Shown: positions 1-8,934, counted from the first letter of the stretch. The stretch is DNA of 64,000 nucleotides from an uncultured Alphaproteobacteria bacterium (GCA_937892955.1 CALBKH010000073.1:28102-92101); one strand, 5' to 3'. A program made the numbers and translations. Notes: generated from the letters alone by a model not told the origin.

Positions 1-1
1 G

Positions 2-619
2 GTCCACCGGCAGGCGGCCGACAACCCGATCATCCGCCTGTCGATGGACATCCGCGAGGGACGGGATCTCTCGGTCGGCGACTACGGCGAGACGCGGGTG
101 ATCCGTCGGCGCGACATCACCGCCGACCGCATCCTCTCCGCCGATCAGGTGCTGGTCGGACGCAACAAGACGCGCCAGCTCTACAACGCCCGCATCCGCG
201 AACTGCGCGGCTACACCTCCCCCACCCCGGAGGTCGGCGAGAAGCTGGTGTGCCTGAGGAACGACAAGACCAAGGGCCTGCAGAACGGCGGCATCTTCCG
301 CGTCACCCGGGTCAAGGATCCGAAGAGCGGTTTCCTCAAGTTCGACCTGGCACCGGAGGACACGTTCGAACGGCGACGTATAGCCGCATCCGTCTGGCCG
401 GCGTTCTTCGAGAGCGGCGCCGAGGCCCTGCCCTGGGCGGTCCGGCGCAAGTCGGACGAGTTCGATTACGGCTACGCCCTCACCGTGCACAAGGCGCAAG
501 GGTCGCAGTGGGACGATCTGGTGTTGTTCGACGAGAGCTTCGCCTTCCGCGAACACCGCGCCCGCTGGCTCTATACCGGGGTGACGCGCGCCGCGGAACG
601 GCTCACCGTCGTCTTGTGA
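2..619 (+). CDS. ATP-dependent RecD-like DNA helicase, C-terminal part (truncated by window edge)
   Basis: The reading frame is already open at base 2, so only the last ~205 residues of a larger helicase are present. The C-terminal part has the UvrD/RecD superfamily 1 signature: YALTVHKAQGSQWD (helicase motif V region) followed by RWLYTGVTRAAERL (motif VI, with the arginine that contacts ATP). The segment before it, with LVCLRNDKTKGLQNGG, matches the SH3-like insert of RecD2/AAA_30 helicases. These enzymes unwind DNA during repair. The N-terminal Walker A region lies outside the window, so the exact subfamily (RecD2, TraA-like or a phage-type helicase) cannot be settled here. Confidence 0.85.
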   Translation, partial: VHRQAADNPIIRLSMDIREGRDLSVGDYGETRVIRRRDITADRILSADQVLVGRNKTRQLYNARIRELRGYTSPTPEVGEKLVCLRNDKTKGLQNGGIFRVTRVKDPKSGFLKFDLAPEDTFERRRIAASVWPAFFESGAEALPWAVRRKSDEFDYGYALTVHKAQGSQWDDLVLFDESFAFREHRARWLYTGVTRAAERLTVVL

Positions 620-844
620 CGTCTCTGTGACGCCTCCCCGACCGTTTCTCCGGCACCGAATACATGCGTCGGTCGACACGATGACCGGCCACGTCAGCGG
701 AACTCCACTCTCATTACGTTGCGTCACTTTTCTCTCTGGGTATTTCAGACGGAATTCGTACTTTTCGCGAGCTCGAAAACTCGAAACTTCGGGACGCCGC
801 TTCGACTTTGTTAACCCAACGGTGCCTAGCTTCTTCGTGACAAA

Positions 845-2566
845 ATGTCCCTCAGCGACGAGCCCGACACTGCGATGGCCAGCCCGAAATCCGGCTTCAA
901 CATGACGATCGGTCTGAGATTCCTCACGATCATCGCAATCGCCGTCACCATCATGAGTGCCGGCACGGTCTATGCGATCTGGCAGTTCCGACAATCGATG
1001 ATCGAATTGCGCCAGGGCCAGGCGCGCAGCGTCGTCGAAGCGACGTCCTCCTACATCCAGGTCCTGCAGGCGCGGGTGAAGGCGGGCGAGATCGGCGACG
1101 CGGAGGCCGAGAAGCAGGCGCTCGCCACCATCGACTCGATCCGGTTCGAGGGCGACAACTACCTCTTCGCCTTCGATGCGCGCGGCAAGCTGCTCGCCTC
1201 CGGCGACACCGCCTCGAAGGTCGGCGACGACCTCGCTCGCTTCACCGTCGACGACGGCCGCACCTTCGCCGAGGCTCTCGTCTCGGCCGCGGAGAAAGGC
1301 GGCTACGTCTCCTACCACTGGACGAAGGCCGGGGAGAGTTCGCCATCGCGCAAGATCTCCTTCGCCTCGAAAGTCCCGGGCTGGAACTGGATGATCGGAT
1401 CGGGTTCGTTCGTCTGGGACGTCGATCGCGGCATTCTGCAGACCGTCGCCTGGATCGCCGCCGGATGCACACCGGCGATGATCGCCTTCGTCCTCTATGC
1501 GCTGTGGCTCGGCCGCGGTGTCACCCGACCGGTCGATCGGCTCAATGCGGTGATGGGCGCGATGGCGTCGGGAACGACGGACGCGCACGTCCCCTATACC
1601 CGCCGCGGCGACGAGGTCGGGCAGATCGCCCGCGCCGTCGAGGTGTTCCGCCAGTCGATGATCGAACGCGACGCCCTCAAGGCCGAGGAGAGCCGCATCG
1701 CCGAGGACCGGCTGGCGCGATCGGCGCGGGTCGAGAAGGTGATCGCCGACTTTCGCGCCGAGGCTGCACAGATCGTCGGCTTCGTCCGCACCACCGCCGA
1801 CGACATGAACAGTTCGGCCGAGACCCTCACCCGCATGGCCGAAGCCACGGGACGGTCGATGCGCGACGCGGAGAAACTCGCCTACGACGACGCCGAACAC
1901 GTCGGTGCCGTCGCCCGGGCGACGCACGACCTGTCCGAGACCGTCAACGGCGTCGGCCGACAGATCACCGAGGCCGAACGGGTCACCGCGGCAGGGGCGG
2001 ATCTCGGACGCGAGGCACGCCGCTCGGTGGCGACGCTGGCGGAGACCGCCGAGAAGATCGGCGCGGTCGTCGACCTGATCCGCGCCATCGCCGACCAGAC
2101 CAACCTCCTCGCCCTCAACGCCACCATCGAGGCGGCGCGCGCCGGGGAAGCCGGGCGCGGCTTCGCCGTGGTGGCGAGCGAGGTCAAGCAACTCGCCACC
2201 CAGACCACCAAGGCGACCGAGGAGATCGCCGGCAACGTCGGCGCCATCCAGTCGGCGACGCGCGAGGCGGTGCACCAGATCGGATCGGTCACCGAGACGC
2301 TGGAGACGATCGAGAAGTCGAGCGCCACCATCGCCCATGCCGTCGAGGAACAGACGGTGATGACCTCGGAAATCTCGGCGCGCGGAACCCAGGTTGCGCA
2401 CGACACCGAGAGCCTGACGAAGTCGATCTCGACCGTGGCCGGCGCGCTCGGCGAGACCTCGCGGGTCGCCGACGAGGTGACGTCGGTCGCCAAAGACCTC
2501 ACGGAAGCCGCGATCTCCCTCGACGAGCGTATCCGCCGCTTCCTCGCCGACGTCGCGGTGGCGTGA
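845..2566 (+). CDS. methyl-accepting chemotaxis protein with a single Cache domain
   Basis: This is an inner-membrane chemoreceptor of 573 residues. A first transmembrane helix (about 22-46) is followed by a periplasmic single-Cache ligand-binding domain (about 50-195, with the conserved DNYLFAFD strand and GWNWMIGSG), a second helix (about 200-223), a HAMP linker (about 225-275) and a long signalling coiled coil. The hairpin tip, which binds CheA/CheW, reads IRAIADQTNLLALNATIEAA near residues 412-431. There is no NWETF-type CheR tether at the C terminus. Start codon choice is uncertain: no clear Shine-Dalgarno precedes 845, and an internal Met at residue 20, just before the first helix, is an alternative. 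No che genes are nearby, so this is a stand-alone receptor. A 17-bp hairpin follows the stop. Ligand unknown; small organic acids are typical of this receptor type. Confidence 0.93.
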   Translation: MSLSDEPDTAMASPKSGFNMTIGLRFLTIIAIAVTIMSAGTVYAIWQFRQSMIELRQGQARSVVEATSSYIQVLQARVKAGEIGDAEAEKQALATIDSIRFEGDNYLFAFDARGKLLASGDTASKVGDDLARFTVDDGRTFAEALVSAAEKGGYVSYHWTKAGESSPSRKISFASKVPGWNWMIGSGSFVWDVDRGILQTVAWIAAGCTPAMIAFVLYALWLGRGVTRPVDRLNAVMGAMASGTTDAHVPYTRRGDEVGQIARAVEVFRQSMIERDALKAEESRIAEDRLARSARVEKVIADFRAEAAQIVGFVRTTADDMNSSAETLTRMAEATGRSMRDAEKLAYDDAEHVGAVARATHDLSETVNGVGRQITEAERVTAAGADLGREARRSVATLAETAEKIGAVVDLIRAIADQTNLLALNATIEAARAGEAGRGFAVVASEVKQLATQTTKATEEIAGNVGAIQSATREAVHQIGSVTETLETIEKSSATIAHAVEEQTVMTSEISARGTQVAHDTESLTKSISTVAGALGETSRVADEVTSVAKDLTEAAISLDERIRRFLADVAVA

Positions 2567-2592
2567 GGCGACACGACACCAGAGCCATCGAG

Positions 2593-2630
2593 ACGAAGAC
2601 GCCGGCGACCAGGGTCGCCGGCGTCTTCGT
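2593..2630 (+). terminator. hairpin downstream of the chemoreceptor gene
   Basis: A perfect 17-bp stem (2593-2609 with 2614-2630, loop CAGG) starts 27 bp after the chemoreceptor stop. It lacks a good T tract, so it may be a weak terminator or an mRNA 3'-end stabiliser. Confidence 0.5.
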
Positions 2631-2675
2631 CGCGAGCGGTGACACGACCGAGGAGCGGCGCGGCGGCCGCTCGGC

Positions 2676-2840
2676 TCACTTCATGTTGCCGGCGAGGTTG
2701 TTGAAGGTGTTGTTGAGGTTGTTGCCGAGTGCGCCGGCGCCGGCGATGATGGCCACCGCCACCAGCGACGCGATGAGGCCGTACTCGATCGCCGTGGCAC
2801 CATCTTCACATGCGACAAAACGTCGAACCAGATTTTTCAT
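2676..2840 (-). CDS. Flp family type IVb pilin (small)
   Basis: This 54-residue protein has the Flp/Fap pilin layout: a short basic leader (MKNLVRRFVACEDG), then the ATAIEYGLIASLVAVAII hydrophobic helix with the conserved Glu-Tyr of Flp pilins, and an Asn-rich tail. The prepilin peptidase would cut at the Gly before ATAIEYG. The start at 2840 is chosen because it gives the normal leader length and has GGAAGA about 8 bases upstream; a longer frame upstream is not pilin-like. No tad/cpa assembly genes are close, so it would depend on a Tad machine encoded elsewhere. A second solitary paralogue is at 33533-33700. Confidence 0.9.
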   Translation of the reverse strand: MKNLVRRFVACEDGATAIEYGLIASLVAVAIIAGAGALGNNLNNTFNNLAGNMK

Positions 2841-2999
2841 GACGATCTTCCATCGATGAGTTTCGAAGGGCCCACGGATCCGCGAACCTCGACACTCATC
2901 ATCGCACCGACCCGTTAACATACACTCTTGGATGACCCCTGGTTTGCCGGGCAATCGAGAATGGATCGGTAACCCTGCGTTCGCCCACCCAGTCCCGGC

Positions 3000-3914
3000 T
3001 CACGCCGGCTGGTGATGGGCGTGCCAGTGCCAGGCGATGTCGATGCGGCGGGCGACCCAGACACGGTCGTGGGCGGCGATGTGATCGAGGAAGCGCTTCA
3101 GCCCGGCGACGCGGCCGGGGCGGCCGGCGAGGCGGCAGTGCAGGCCGATCGACATCATCTTCGGCGCGGTCTCGCCTTCGGCATAGAGGACGTCGAACGT
3201 GTCCTTCAGATAGGTGAAGAACTGCTCGCTCTCGGTGAAGCCGGGGGCGTTGGAGAAGCGCATGTCGTTGGTCTCGAGGCTGTAGGGGATGACCAGATGC
3301 GGCCCCTTCGGCCCCTTCTCCCAATAGGGCAGGTCGTCGGCGTAACTGTCGCTGTCGTAGAGGAAACCGCCCTCCTCCTTGATCAGGTCGCGGGTGGCGG
3401 CCGAGGTGCGGCCGGTGTACCAGCCGAGGGGACGGGAGCCGGTCGTCTCGGTGTGGATGCGGATCGCTTCGGCGATGTGGGCGCGCTCCTCCTCGGGCGT
3501 GAAGTCGCGGTAGTCGATCCACTTCAACCCGTGCGAGGCGATCTCCCAGCCGGCTTCGTGCATGGCGGCGACGGCGTCGGGGTTGCGGGCGAGCGCGGTG
3601 GCGACGCCGTAGACGGTCACCGGCAGTTCGCGCTCCGCGAAGAGCCGCCACAGCCGCCAGAAGCCGGCGCGCGAGCCATATTCGTACATGCTCTCGACGT
3701 TCATGTGGCGCTTGCCCGGCCAGGGCTGGGCGCCGAGCACGTCGGAGAGGAAGGCCTCGGAGGCGGCGTCGCCGTGGAGGATGCAGTTCTCGCCGCCCTC
3801 CTCGTAGTTGACGACGAACTGCACCGCGACGCGCGCCTCACCCGGCCAATGCGGATGCGGCGGGTTGCGACCGTAGCCGATCAGATCACGGGGATAGGCG
3901 GGGGTCTCGGCCAT
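3000..3914 (-). CDS. puuE: allantoinase PuuE (polysaccharide-deacetylase-like)
   Basis: PuuE hydrolyses allantoin to allantoate in purine/ureide degradation and belongs to the NodB/carbohydrate esterase 4 fold rather than to the metal-dependent amidohydrolase allantoinases. The 304-residue length is normal for the family. Characteristic blocks are YPRDLIGYGRNPPHPHWPGE at the N terminus, VNYEEGGENCILHGD, and SHGLKWIDY. A Shine-Dalgarno (GGAGGGA) precedes the ATG. No other ureide genes (allA, uraH, allantoicase) flank it. The neighbour on the left is a pilin gene, so it is probably transcribed alone. Confidence 0.92.
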   Translation of the reverse strand: MAETPAYPRDLIGYGRNPPHPHWPGEARVAVQFVVNYEEGGENCILHGDAASEAFLSDVLGAQPWPGKRHMNVESMYEYGSRAGFWRLWRLFAERELPVTVYGVATALARNPDAVAAMHEAGWEIASHGLKWIDYRDFTPEEERAHIAEAIRIHTETTGSRPLGWYTGRTSAATRDLIKEEGGFLYDSDSYADDLPYWEKGPKGPHLVIPYSLETNDMRFSNAPGFTESEQFFTYLKDTFDVLYAEGETAPKMMSIGLHCRLAGRPGRVAGLKRFLDHIAAHDRVWVARRIDIAWHWHAHHQPA

Positions 3915-4218
3915 GTCGGCTCCCTCCGAAGACGCGATGTCGGCGAAGAGTGCGCCGGTCGATCGCGGAATTTCAAGTGCGCCGGCGCCTCACCCTGCCG
4001 CGTGAGGTGAAGTCGAACGGCGGCTGAAGCTCGTGTGACGCTGCGAGACGGTCAAGCTCAGAATCCGATTCGGTCGCTTCACGCATCGATTCCGGCGGGG
4101 TGGAGAATCGGAGTCGGATCAGTCGCTTGCCCGATCCTGTGAGGATCGAGAATCGATCCGGCCCGGACCCCGGAGAGGGCGCGGGCCGTGATCACGGATC
4201 GACGGGGGAACCGCGGGG
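3915..4218. other. intergenic region with a GATTCCG/CTTCACG motif shared with 12840-12911
   Basis: No gene is visible. Bases about 4056-4090 contain CAGAATCCGATTCGG followed by CGCTTCACG. This matches, apart from a 3-base insertion, a motif block upstream of cimA near 12889-12911. Several short inverted GATTC/GAATC repeats lie around 4085-4160. Function unknown. Confidence 0.45.
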
Positions 4219-4644
4219 TCAGCGCAGCGGACGGCCTCGCGAAGACGAAGCGCCGGCCCGGACGGGCGCCAGGGCCGGCCCGAACTGCGGCAGTTTCAGA
4301 ACCTCGAGCTTCATGCCGCCCCTGGGTTCGTCGTCGTCGTCGTCCTTCGGCAGGAACATGATCGCCGCTCCCATGGCCACCGAACACATGGTGACCATGA
4401 ATCCGAAGAACAGCAGCAGGATCGGGATCCACGGTTCGGAGGACGAGAACATCAGGGTGCGCAGATGCGCCGTGTCGGTGATCAGGACCACCGCGGCGAG
4501 GGCGGCGGCGACGCCGGCACCGATCAGCCAGTTGATCGCGAGCAGGCGCAGAAGCGGGTCGTCGCGCAGACGTCGCGGCCCGCCCGCGGTCGCCAGATCC
4601 GGATCGAAAAGATCGAATTCCTGCCGGTCTTCCTCACCCGTCAT
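4219..4644 (-). CDS. two-helix membrane protein of unknown function
   Basis: This 141-residue protein has two predicted transmembrane helices (LLRLLAINWLIGAGVAAALA and the PWIPILLLFFGFMVTM stretch). An acidic DDDDDEP patch follows the second helix, and the C-terminal tail is basic. The start at 4644 (MTGEEDRQ) has GGGAGAA seven bases upstream; a longer frame to 4677 lacks support. I do not recognise a named family beyond a general alphaproteobacterial inner-membrane protein. It is divergent from the small gene at 4834. Confidence 0.65.
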   Translation of the reverse strand: MTGEEDRQEFDLFDPDLATAGGPRRLRDDPLLRLLAINWLIGAGVAAALAAVVLITDTAHLRTLMFSSSEPWIPILLLFFGFMVTMCSVAMGAAIMFLPKDDDDDEPRGGMKLEVLKLPQFGPALAPVRAGASSSRGRPLR

Positions 4645-4833
4645 CGCCGGTTCTCCCGATATCGACACGATCAACATAGTCCATCACCGCGGGACGGAAA
4701 GTGCGCGGATGGCAGCAGTGGTGTTTTTCCGATGGATGCCCGTCGGCGTGCACCGCGCCATGGCACGGCGTGTGCTTCCGAGGGGGCTATCCGATCGCGA
4801 GAGGCGACACGCAGAACAACGGGAGGACGTCCG

Positions 4834-5079
4834 ATGTCGCGACAACTTCGAGAACAACCGAACCCGCCCTCGGACCGGCCGGAATCCGCCATTTCGTCAG
4901 TGTCCGGGCGCTACGACCAGGAACTCGAAATCCGGCTCATGGCGATGCGGGCGCTACTCCAACGGGTGAGGCCGGGAAGCCACGCGGAAGCGCTGCATGC
5001 GCTGCGTGCCGCATTTCCGGGCAGCAGTCTGGCGGAGCGCGTATCGGTGCTCAGTGGAGAGGCAGAGGGCTCGGCCTGA
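4834..5079 (+). CDS. small hypothetical protein (81 aa)
   Basis: The ATG at 4834 is preceded by a strong Shine-Dalgarno, GGGAGGAC, eight bases upstream. The product has a disordered, proline-rich N terminus followed by a helical segment (YDQELEIRLMAMRALLQRVR, then HAEALHALRAAFPGSSLAERV). It has no membrane segment, signal peptide or recognised domain. It ends 21 bp before the convergent pssA stop. Its coding status rests mainly on the ribosome-binding site and codon use. Confidence 0.55.
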   Translation: MSRQLREQPNPPSDRPESAISSVSGRYDQELEIRLMAMRALLQRVRPGSHAEALHALRAAFPGSSLAERVSVLSGEAEGSA

Positions 5080-5100
5080 TCTCCCGCGGTGCACACGAAA

Positions 5101-5943
5101 TCAGGGCGTCGGCGGCGCCTGCGGATCGCCGTCCCGAGCCGGTGACGCGGCGTCGGCGGCGGCGAGAGTGCGATAGCGACGCCAGCCGAAGGGAATGAGC
5201 GCGAGATAACCGATCGTCACCACCGCCAGGATCTCGAAGGGGAAGCTGATCAGCGCCGCGATGCACAGCACGAAGCCGACCGAAACCGGGATGATCTGTT
5301 CGCGGGGGATGCGCATGCCGAGCTTCTTGCCGGACCACGTCGGGATGGTCGAGACCATCATGAAGGCGACGAAGAGGATGTAGATCGCCACGAGGACGGC
5401 GACGCCGCGATCGAGGTGGAAGGCGAAGATCTGCTGGAGATAGAGCGGCAGCAGCGCCGAGAGTGCGCCGGCCGGAGCCGGCATGCCGACGAAGAAGTTC
5501 TGTTGCCACGCCGGTTTCGGCGTTTCCAGCATGACGTTGAAGCGGGCGAGCCGCAGCACCGCGGCGATGACGTAGCCGAGCACCGCCAGCCAGCCGAAGG
5601 ACGGGGCGAACTTCAGCACCCAGATGTGCAGCAGGAGGCCGGGCACGACGCCGAAGTTGACGAAGTCGGCGAGGCTGTCGAGTTCGGCGCCGAAGCGCGA
5701 GGTGCCCTTGAGCCAGCGCGCCATGCGACCGTCGACGGCGTCGAGCGTGGCGGCGAGCGCCACCGCGCCGACCGCCCATTCGAAGCGCCCCTCGAGACCC
5801 ATGCGGATGCCGGTGAGACCGGCGCAGAGCGCCAGCAGCGTCACCAGATTGGGCAGGACGACCCGGAACGGCACCGAGCGTAGGCGAAAGCGATGGCCGG
5901 TCTTCACCGACTGGTGTTCGACGGGCGGGAAGAGATCGTCCAT
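5101..5943 (-). CDS. pssA: CDP-diacylglycerol--serine O-phosphatidyltransferase
   Basis: PssA condenses CDP-diacylglycerol with L-serine to make phosphatidylserine at the inner membrane. The CDP-alcohol phosphotransferase signature DG-x2-AR-x8-G-x3-D-x3-D is complete (D71 G72, A75 R76, G85, D89, D93). Several transmembrane helices follow. The 280-residue length is normal for the alphaproteobacterial multi-pass (subclass II) enzyme. It starts 28 bp after psd, on the same strand, so the two enzymes that make phosphatidylethanolamine form an operon psd-pssA. Confidence 0.96.
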   Translation of the reverse strand: MDDLFPPVEHQSVKTGHRFRLRSVPFRVVLPNLVTLLALCAGLTGIRMGLEGRFEWAVGAVALAATLDAVDGRMARWLKGTSRFGAELDSLADFVNFGVVPGLLLHIWVLKFAPSFGWLAVLGYVIAAVLRLARFNVMLETPKPAWQQNFFVGMPAPAGALSALLPLYLQQIFAFHLDRGVAVLVAIYILFVAFMMVSTIPTWSGKKLGMRIPREQIIPVSVGFVLCIAALISFPFEILAVVTIGYLALIPFGWRRYRTLAAADAASPARDGDPQAPPTP

Positions 5944-5971
5944 CGCCGGGCCTCCTGTGGCGCCACCACTC

Positions 5972-6676
5972 TCACGAAGCGCGGGTCGGGCGAGCCGCGC
6001 CGCCCACCTGCGTCAGGTCGGCGAGGATGGTCTCGCCGGCGAGCGTCGTCTGGCCGAGCGCCACCTGCGGCACCGTGCCGACGGGCAGGAAGACGTCGAG
6101 GCGCGAGCCGAAGCGGATCATGCCGAAGCGGCTGCCCGCCGCCAACTCCTCGCCGCCCTTCACCCAGGAGACGATACGCCGTGCCACCAGTCCGGCGATC
6201 TGGACGCAGGCCACCGTGCCGAGCGAATGGGTGATGACGAGGCCGTTGCGCTCGTTGTCGAGCGAGGCCTTGTCGAGCTCGGCGTTGAGGAACTTGCCGG
6301 GCGTGTAGACGACCCGGTCGATCTTCCCCGAGATCGGCATGCGGTTCACGTGAACGTTGAAGACGTTCATGAAGATCGAGATGCGCAGCATCGGCTCGGC
6401 CGGCAGGCCCAGCTCCGGCGGCGGCAGGACCTCGACGAGATGCGAGATGCGGCCGTCGGCCGGCGAGACGACCAGGCCCTCGCCCTGCGGCGTGACGCGG
6501 GTCGGATCGCGGAAGAAGGCGGCGACCCAGATGGTCAGGCCGAGGAGGATCCAGAACAGCGGCTGCCAGAAGGAGCCGATCACCAGGGTCAGCACCGCGG
6601 CGATGGCGACGAAGGGCCAGCCCTCGCGATTGATCGGCGGGAAGGCCCTGGTGATGGTGGAGAGCAGGCTGTCCAT
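5972..6676 (-). CDS. psd: phosphatidylserine decarboxylase proenzyme
   Basis: Psd converts phosphatidylserine to phosphatidylethanolamine using a pyruvoyl group made by self-cleavage. In this 234-residue form the cleavage site is the Gly-Ser of RFGSR (about G190/S191), with FNVHVNRMP and the short membrane-anchoring N terminus typical of the small (Rhizobium-type) archaetidyl/PS decarboxylases. I place the start at 6676 (MDSLLSTITR), which matches the family's N terminus. An in-frame ATG at 6733 would add a basic, non-conserved leader. Neither start has a strong Shine-Dalgarno. It is the first gene of the psd-pssA operon. Confidence 0.94.
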   Translation of the reverse strand: MDSLLSTITRAFPPINREGWPFVAIAAVLTLVIGSFWQPLFWILLGLTIWVAAFFRDPTRVTPQGEGLVVSPADGRISHLVEVLPPPELGLPAEPMLRISIFMNVFNVHVNRMPISGKIDRVVYTPGKFLNAELDKASLDNERNGLVITHSLGTVACVQIAGLVARRIVSWVKGGEELAAGSRFGMIRFGSRLDVFLPVGTVPQVALGQTTLAGETILADLTQVGGAARPTRAS

Positions 6677-6835
6677 GGGGGCGTCTCGTCTTCTCGCGCG
6701 CGGCTCGGATCGAACGGCGCGGGCGTGTTTCATCTCGCCGATGACCTATACGGGATCTGCGGCGTTGGGAAGGCGGTGTGCTGACTTGCCTCTCTTCTCC
6801 CCTCAGGGAAATTTCGGGCAGTTCGGCCGATCGGA

Positions 6836-6970
6836 GTCGGTGCGCGATCCTTCGAGACGGGCCTTCGGCCCTCCTCAGGATGAGGGGTTCGAGATTCCCA
6901 TCAAAAATCGAACGCCTCATGCCGAGGAAGCGTCCGAAGGACGCCGTCTCGAAGCATCTCGCACGAAGAG
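6836..6970. repeat. intergenic palindromic repeat pair (TCGAGACG/CTCAGGATGAGG type)
   Basis: Within the gene-free stretch 6677-7041, bases from 6841 read TGCGCGATCCTTCGAGACGG and then CTCCTCAGGATGAGG. An inverted, diverged partner lies near 6910-6966 (GAACGCCTCATG and then CGTCTCGAAG...CGCAC). Related units occur at 20108-20240, 32311-32410, 32626-32700 and 56190-56320. This is a REP-like family spread between genes. Confidence 0.7.
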
Positions 6971-7041
6971 GTGGCCGGATCGGTCTCGTTTCGCCGCGTC
7001 CGACTCGTGAGAGATCGGGAGCCCTCGCCCCTCCCCTCCCC

Positions 7042-8934
7042 TCACTCCGCGGCGGGCGCACCACGTTTGACCACGCCGAAGGGATCGTCGGCCTCGGTCT
7101 TCTCGAGTTGCTCGCGGGCCTCGTCGGCGGCGCGCTGGCGGGTCCACATCGAGGCGTAGAGGCCACCCTGCGCCAGAAGCTCCTCGTGACGGCCACGCTC
7201 GGCGACGACGCCCTGGTCGAGGACCAGGATCTCGTCGGCGTTGACCACGGTCGACAGACGATGGGCGATGACCAGGGTGGTGCGGTTCCGCGACACGCTG
7301 TCGAGCGCGCCTTGGATCTCGCGCTCGGTGTGGGTGTCGAGCGCCGAAGTCGCCTCGTCGAGCATCAGGATCGGCGGGGCTTTCAGGATGGTGCGGGCGA
7401 TGGCGACGCGCTGCTTCTCGCCGCCGGAGAGCTTCAGGCCGCGTTCGCCGACCTCCGTTTCGTAGCGCTTGGGCAGACGTTCGATGAAGTCGCCGATCTG
7501 AGCGAGACGGGCGGCTTCCTCGACCTCGGCGTCGGTCGCGTCGGGGCGGCCGTAGCGGATGTTGTAGGCCACCGTGTCGTTGAACAGCACGGTGTCCTGC
7601 GGAACCATGCCGATGGCGTGGCGCAGCGACGTCTGGGTGACGTCGCGCAGGTCCTGTCCGTCGATGGTGATGCGACCGCCGGAGACGTCGTAGAAGCGGA
7701 AGAGCAGTCGCGAGATGGTCGACTTGCCCGCGCCCGACGGGCCGACGATGGCCACGGTCCTGCCGGCCGGCACCTCGAAGGAGACGCCCTTGAGGATCTG
7801 CCGATCGGGGTCGTAGGAGAAGGTGACGTTCTCGAAGCGGACGGCCGCCTCGCCGATCGCCAGCGGCTTCGCGTCGACCTTGTCGGAGACCTCGGCCGGC
7901 TGATCGAGCACGGCGAAGAGGCTCTCGATGTCGACGAGGGACTGCTTGATGTCGCGGTAGAGCGTGCCGATGAAGTTGAGCGGAACGGCGAGCTGCAGCA
8001 TCAGCGCGTTGATCATGACGAAGTGACCGACGGTCTGTTCGCCCTTCATCACCGCCCAGGCCGACAGCGCCATGCACGCGGCCATGCCGACGGAGAAGAT
8101 CACGCCCTGGCCGAAGTTCAGCCAGGCGAGCGAGGTGTAGGTGCGGATCGCCGCGCCCTCGTATTTCGCCATGGCGCGGTCGTAGCGCGCCGCCTCGAGC
8201 TCTTCCGCCGTGAAGTACTTCACCGTCTCGAAGTTCAGCAGGCTGTCGACCGCCTTCGACATGGAGTCGGTGTCGGCCTCGTTCATCACGCGGCGGATGC
8301 CGATGCGCCACTGCGAGGCGGCGACCGAGAACCAGACGTAGGCGACCGTCGTGACGAGGATGACGCCGACGTAGATCCAGTCGAACTCCCACAGGATCAC
8401 GCCCGCCATCAGCGCGAACTCGACGATGGTCGGCACGCCGGCGAGGATCGAGATGCGGACGATGGTCTCGATGCCCTTGGCGCCGCGCTCGACGATGCGG
8501 GAGAGGCCGCCGGTGCGGCGCGTCAGGTGATAGCGCAGCGACAGCGCATGGAGATGGCGGAAGGTCTGGGTGGCGAGGCCGCGCACGGCGTGCTGACCGA
8601 CGGCGGCGAAGAGGGCGTCGCGCAACTGGTTGAAGGCGACCGAAGCGACGCGCACCACACCCCAGGCGACCACCAACAGCACCGGTACGGCGAGAAGCTG
8701 CACCTTCTCCGGCTGCGGCCCGACGGCGAGCAGGTCGGTCGACCACTTGTAGACGTAGGGCAGGAAGACGGTCAGCACCTTGCCCAGGACCAGGGCGAAG
8801 AGCGCCAGCACCACCGCCCGCTTCAGCTCGGGACGATCGGCCGGCCACAGGTGCGGCCACAGGTTCTTCAGCGTTTCGAGCGTCTTTCCTTCGTCGGCCG
8901 TGACGGGGCCGACGGGGCGATGGATACGTGACAT
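7042..8934 (-). CDS. Atm1-type ABC transporter (half-transporter, fused membrane and ATPase domains)
   Basis: This is a 630-residue half-transporter whose membrane domain (about residues 35-340, six helices) is followed by an ABC ATPase. The ATPase has Walker A GPSGAGKST (about 397-405), signature LSGGE (about 500), Walker B ILMLDEATSALD and H-loop VIAHRLST. The N-terminal TLKNLWPHLWP and the YTSLAWLNFGQGVIFSVGM block match bacterial Atm1/HMT1 proteins. Characterised members export glutathione-linked sulfur or metal conjugates (mitochondrial Atm1, Novosphingobium Atm1). It probably works as a homodimer in the inner membrane. It is transcribed alone; no good Shine-Dalgarno is seen at the ATG. 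Confidence 0.92.
   Translation of the reverse strand: MSRIHRPVGPVTADEGKTLETLKNLWPHLWPADRPELKRAVVLALFALVLGKVLTVFLPYVYKWSTDLLAVGPQPEKVQLLAVPVLLVVAWGVVRVASVAFNQLRDALFAAVGQHAVRGLATQTFRHLHALSLRYHLTRRTGGLSRIVERGAKGIETIVRISILAGVPTIVEFALMAGVILWEFDWIYVGVILVTTVAYVWFSVAASQWRIGIRRVMNEADTDSMSKAVDSLLNFETVKYFTAEELEAARYDRAMAKYEGAAIRTYTSLAWLNFGQGVIFSVGMAACMALSAWAVMKGEQTVGHFVMINALMLQLAVPLNFIGTLYRDIKQSLVDIESLFAVLDQPAEVSDKVDAKPLAIGEAAVRFENVTFSYDPDRQILKGVSFEVPAGRTVAIVGPSGAGKSTISRLLFRFYDVSGGRITIDGQDLRDVTQTSLRHAIGMVPQDTVLFNDTVAYNIRYGRPDATDAEVEEAARLAQIGDFIERLPKRYETEVGERGLKLSGGEKQRVAIARTILKAPPILMLDEATSALDTHTEREIQGALDSVSRNRTTLVIAHRLSTVVNADEILVLDQGVVAERGRHEELLAQGGLYASMWTRQRAADEAREQLEKTEADDPFGVVKRGAPAAE

Noticed and set aside
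627..905. A 92-codon frame between the helicase and chemoreceptor genes
   Set aside because: No ribosome-binding site, no recognisable domain, and it overlaps the chemoreceptor start.
6778..8931. A 717-codon plus-strand open frame opposite the Atm1-type transporter
   Set aside because: It is a GC-bias shadow: Asp/Arg/Ala/Gly-rich, with no domain, and exactly antisense to a complete, motif-bearing ABC transporter. Similar long shadow frames at 1465-2859, 11071-12963, 28100-30742, 43104-45470 and 61398-63530 were left out for the same reason.
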